Assembly (NCBI RefSeq): GCF_900111305.1
Contig: NZ_FOGS01000004.1
Location: 124,001 to 188,000 of the forward strand
DNA length: 64,000 bases
Origin: Vreelandella subterranea
Lineage (GTDB): Bacteria; Pseudomonadota; Gammaproteobacteria; Pseudomonadales; Halomonadaceae
Reading direction: 5' to 3'
In this document: piece by piece, positions 62,910 to 64,000 of the stretch
Position numbering within the stretch: position 1 is the stretch's first letter
How the letters are laid out: each line of letters starts with the position of its first letter
The notes under the pieces: model-generated
Seen by the model: the letters and a program-made list of their open reading frames with translations, nothing else
Told to the model about the DNA's origin: nothing
The model's database searches: none
Made by a program: the position numbers and the translations under genes

Positions 62910-64000
62910 TTAGAAGTCATATTTTAATGTCAAGTTTGCGCTGCGTGGAGCACCGTACGCCAACTGGCCGAACCAAGTGCCACTATTAGTGTAATACTTC
63001 TCATCGAATAGATTATTGATGTTCAACTGAGCGCTTAATTCCGGTGTCATCTGATATCTGGCCATCAGACGAGCAAGCGAATAACTATCCTGTTTTACTT
63101 CTTCGCTATTTCCCAAAGGGTTGGTGACCATGCTGTAATTGGAGCTTTGCCAATCGAAACCGCCACCTAGGGTTAAATCATTTATTTTATAGGTAGTGAA
63201 CAAGGTTGCGGTACGGCGAGGTTGAGCGGTATTTACTGCTGATCCATCGGCATCTTTGGCCTGGAACTGTGACCAACCGAACATAAGATTCCAATCATCG
63301 GTAATAGCACCTGAGACTTCAATCTCATAGCCGATACTGGAGGTGCCCTCCGCCGCATATGAGGCCTGGTCGGTGGTGCCAGGAACCAAATATCCTGTAT
63401 CGGGCTGCGCTAGGTTATCCTGATCAATACGAAATACTGATAGCATGGCGTTCAGACGGCCTTCAAAATACTCCGCTTTGATACCGGTTTCATAGTTTTT
63501 ACCTTCCACTGGGTCAAGATAGTTGCCATTTCTATCTTGCTCATCCTGAGGGTTGAAAATATCTGTATAGCTGACATAAGCTGAGTAGACATCATTTATG
63601 TCGTAGATTAAGCCTGCATAGGGTGTGACTATCTGATGATGGCTAAAATCATATAAATCACCATTTGATTTCATACCTTCAACGTCCCAATTAGTAATGC
63701 GACTACCCAGAATCAGCGTCAGTGGGTCAGTCAGCGATAAGCGTAAAGCTCCATAACCACCAAGCTGTTCAGTTTCTTTTCTCATATGGGTTGTTTGCTG
63801 TCCCCAATCAGGCTCTGGATATGAGCCATCCCATTCATAGAAATTTCCAACAGGGGGAACATTCAGTGCATTACGAAGTTCGGAGGTGAAGTCCTGTTTG
63901 TTGTGCATCAGGCCTACAGTAACCTCATGGTCTCGACCAGAAAGTCCAAAGGGCAAATTACCATAGATATCGATATTTTCTTGCTCTCTTTCAAATTCAT
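62910..64000 (-). CDS. TonB-dependent siderophore receptor, C-terminal part
   Basis: The frame is open to the window edge, so the signal peptide and plug lie outside. The visible ~363 residues are barrel strands of the FhuE/FpvA/FoxA group: GGYGALRLSLTDPLTLILGSRITNWD, NDVYSAYVSYTDIFNPQ, YETGIKAEYFEGRLNAMLSVFRIDQDN and the C-terminal NINNLFDEKYYTN, ending in Phe. The TTG at 63956 is not a start, since upstream codons (ENIDIYGN) continue the same fold. A FhuD-like gene follows downstream. The composition is AT-richer than the core. Confidence 0.88.
   Translation of the reverse strand, partial: EFEREQENIDIYGNLPFGLSGRDHEVTVGLMHNKQDFTSELRNALNVPPVGNFYEWDGSYPEPDWGQQTTHMRKETEQLGGYGALRLSLTDPLTLILGSRITNWDVEGMKSNGDLYDFSHHQIVTPYAGLIYDINDVYSAYVSYTDIFNPQDEQDRNGNYLDPVEGKNYETGIKAEYFEGRLNAMLSVFRIDQDNLAQPDTGYLVPGTTDQASYAAEGTSSIGYEIEVSGAITDDWNLMFGWSQFQAKDADGSAVNTAQPRRTATLFTTYKINDLTLGGGFDWQSSNYSMVTNPLGNSEEVKQDSYSLARLMARYQMTPELSAQLNINNLFDEKYYTNSGTWFGQLAYGAPRSANLTLKYDF

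Overview
The window is a chromosomal segment of a gammaproteobacterium. The gene set (recCBD, znuABC, purEK, ilvD, rlmA, a membrane PQQ dehydrogenase, an ArgP-type LysR regulator, many TonB receptors), the moderately high GC of the core genes and the style of the proteins suggest Halomonas or a close relative. That assignment is an inference from reading the proteins, not a database result. No rRNA, tRNA or CRISPR array was seen.

Region 1 (1-12270) is an accessory island between the 3' end of a GNAT gene and the 3' end of recD. It holds two DUF427 copies and a coiled-coil/TIR protein. Small unknown genes follow closely after attC-like imperfect palindromes, a layout like an integron cassette array without an integrase. 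Further along are a DUF2235 hydrolase, YjdM, a HEPN-motif protein, a small winged-helix-like/membrane gene pair, a two-gene DUF4297-like nuclease + HerA ATPase system, and a 5'-nucleotidase. Stretches at about 1000-1900 and 6450-12250 are clearly more AT-rich than the flanks, as expected for acquired defence genes.

Region 2 (12268-23786) is the recC-recB-recD operon on the minus strand. An MntA-HepT toxin-antitoxin pair is spliced between recC and recB, and a RES-Xre toxin-antitoxin pair is divergent from recC.

Region 3 (23890-52494) is mostly core: ilvD, chrA, an orphan Xre regulator, purEK, a TonB receptor divergent from a FhuD-like protein, rlmA, a cold-shock protein, a dicarboxylate symporter, a deaminase, and a PqqU/YncD-like receptor convergent with a PQQ-dependent dehydrogenase. 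These are followed by a CurA-like reductase, RlpA-like protein, PPC-domain protein, DMT exporter with LysR regulator, cytochrome b561, diguanylate cyclase, ArgP-like regulator, and znuCB/znuA around a Zur palindrome.

Region 4 (52516-64000) is an iron-acquisition cluster on the minus strand. It has a FhuC-like ATPase, two FhuD-like binding proteins plus a decayed fragment of a third, an FhuA-type receptor, an IutA-type receptor and a third receptor running off the window. A 5'-truncated NRPS terminal module (A-T-TE) lies among them on the plus strand. Fur-box-like sequences precede several of these genes. Uptake genes are abundant while the only biosynthetic gene seen is broken, which fits a lineage that uses siderophores it no longer makes.
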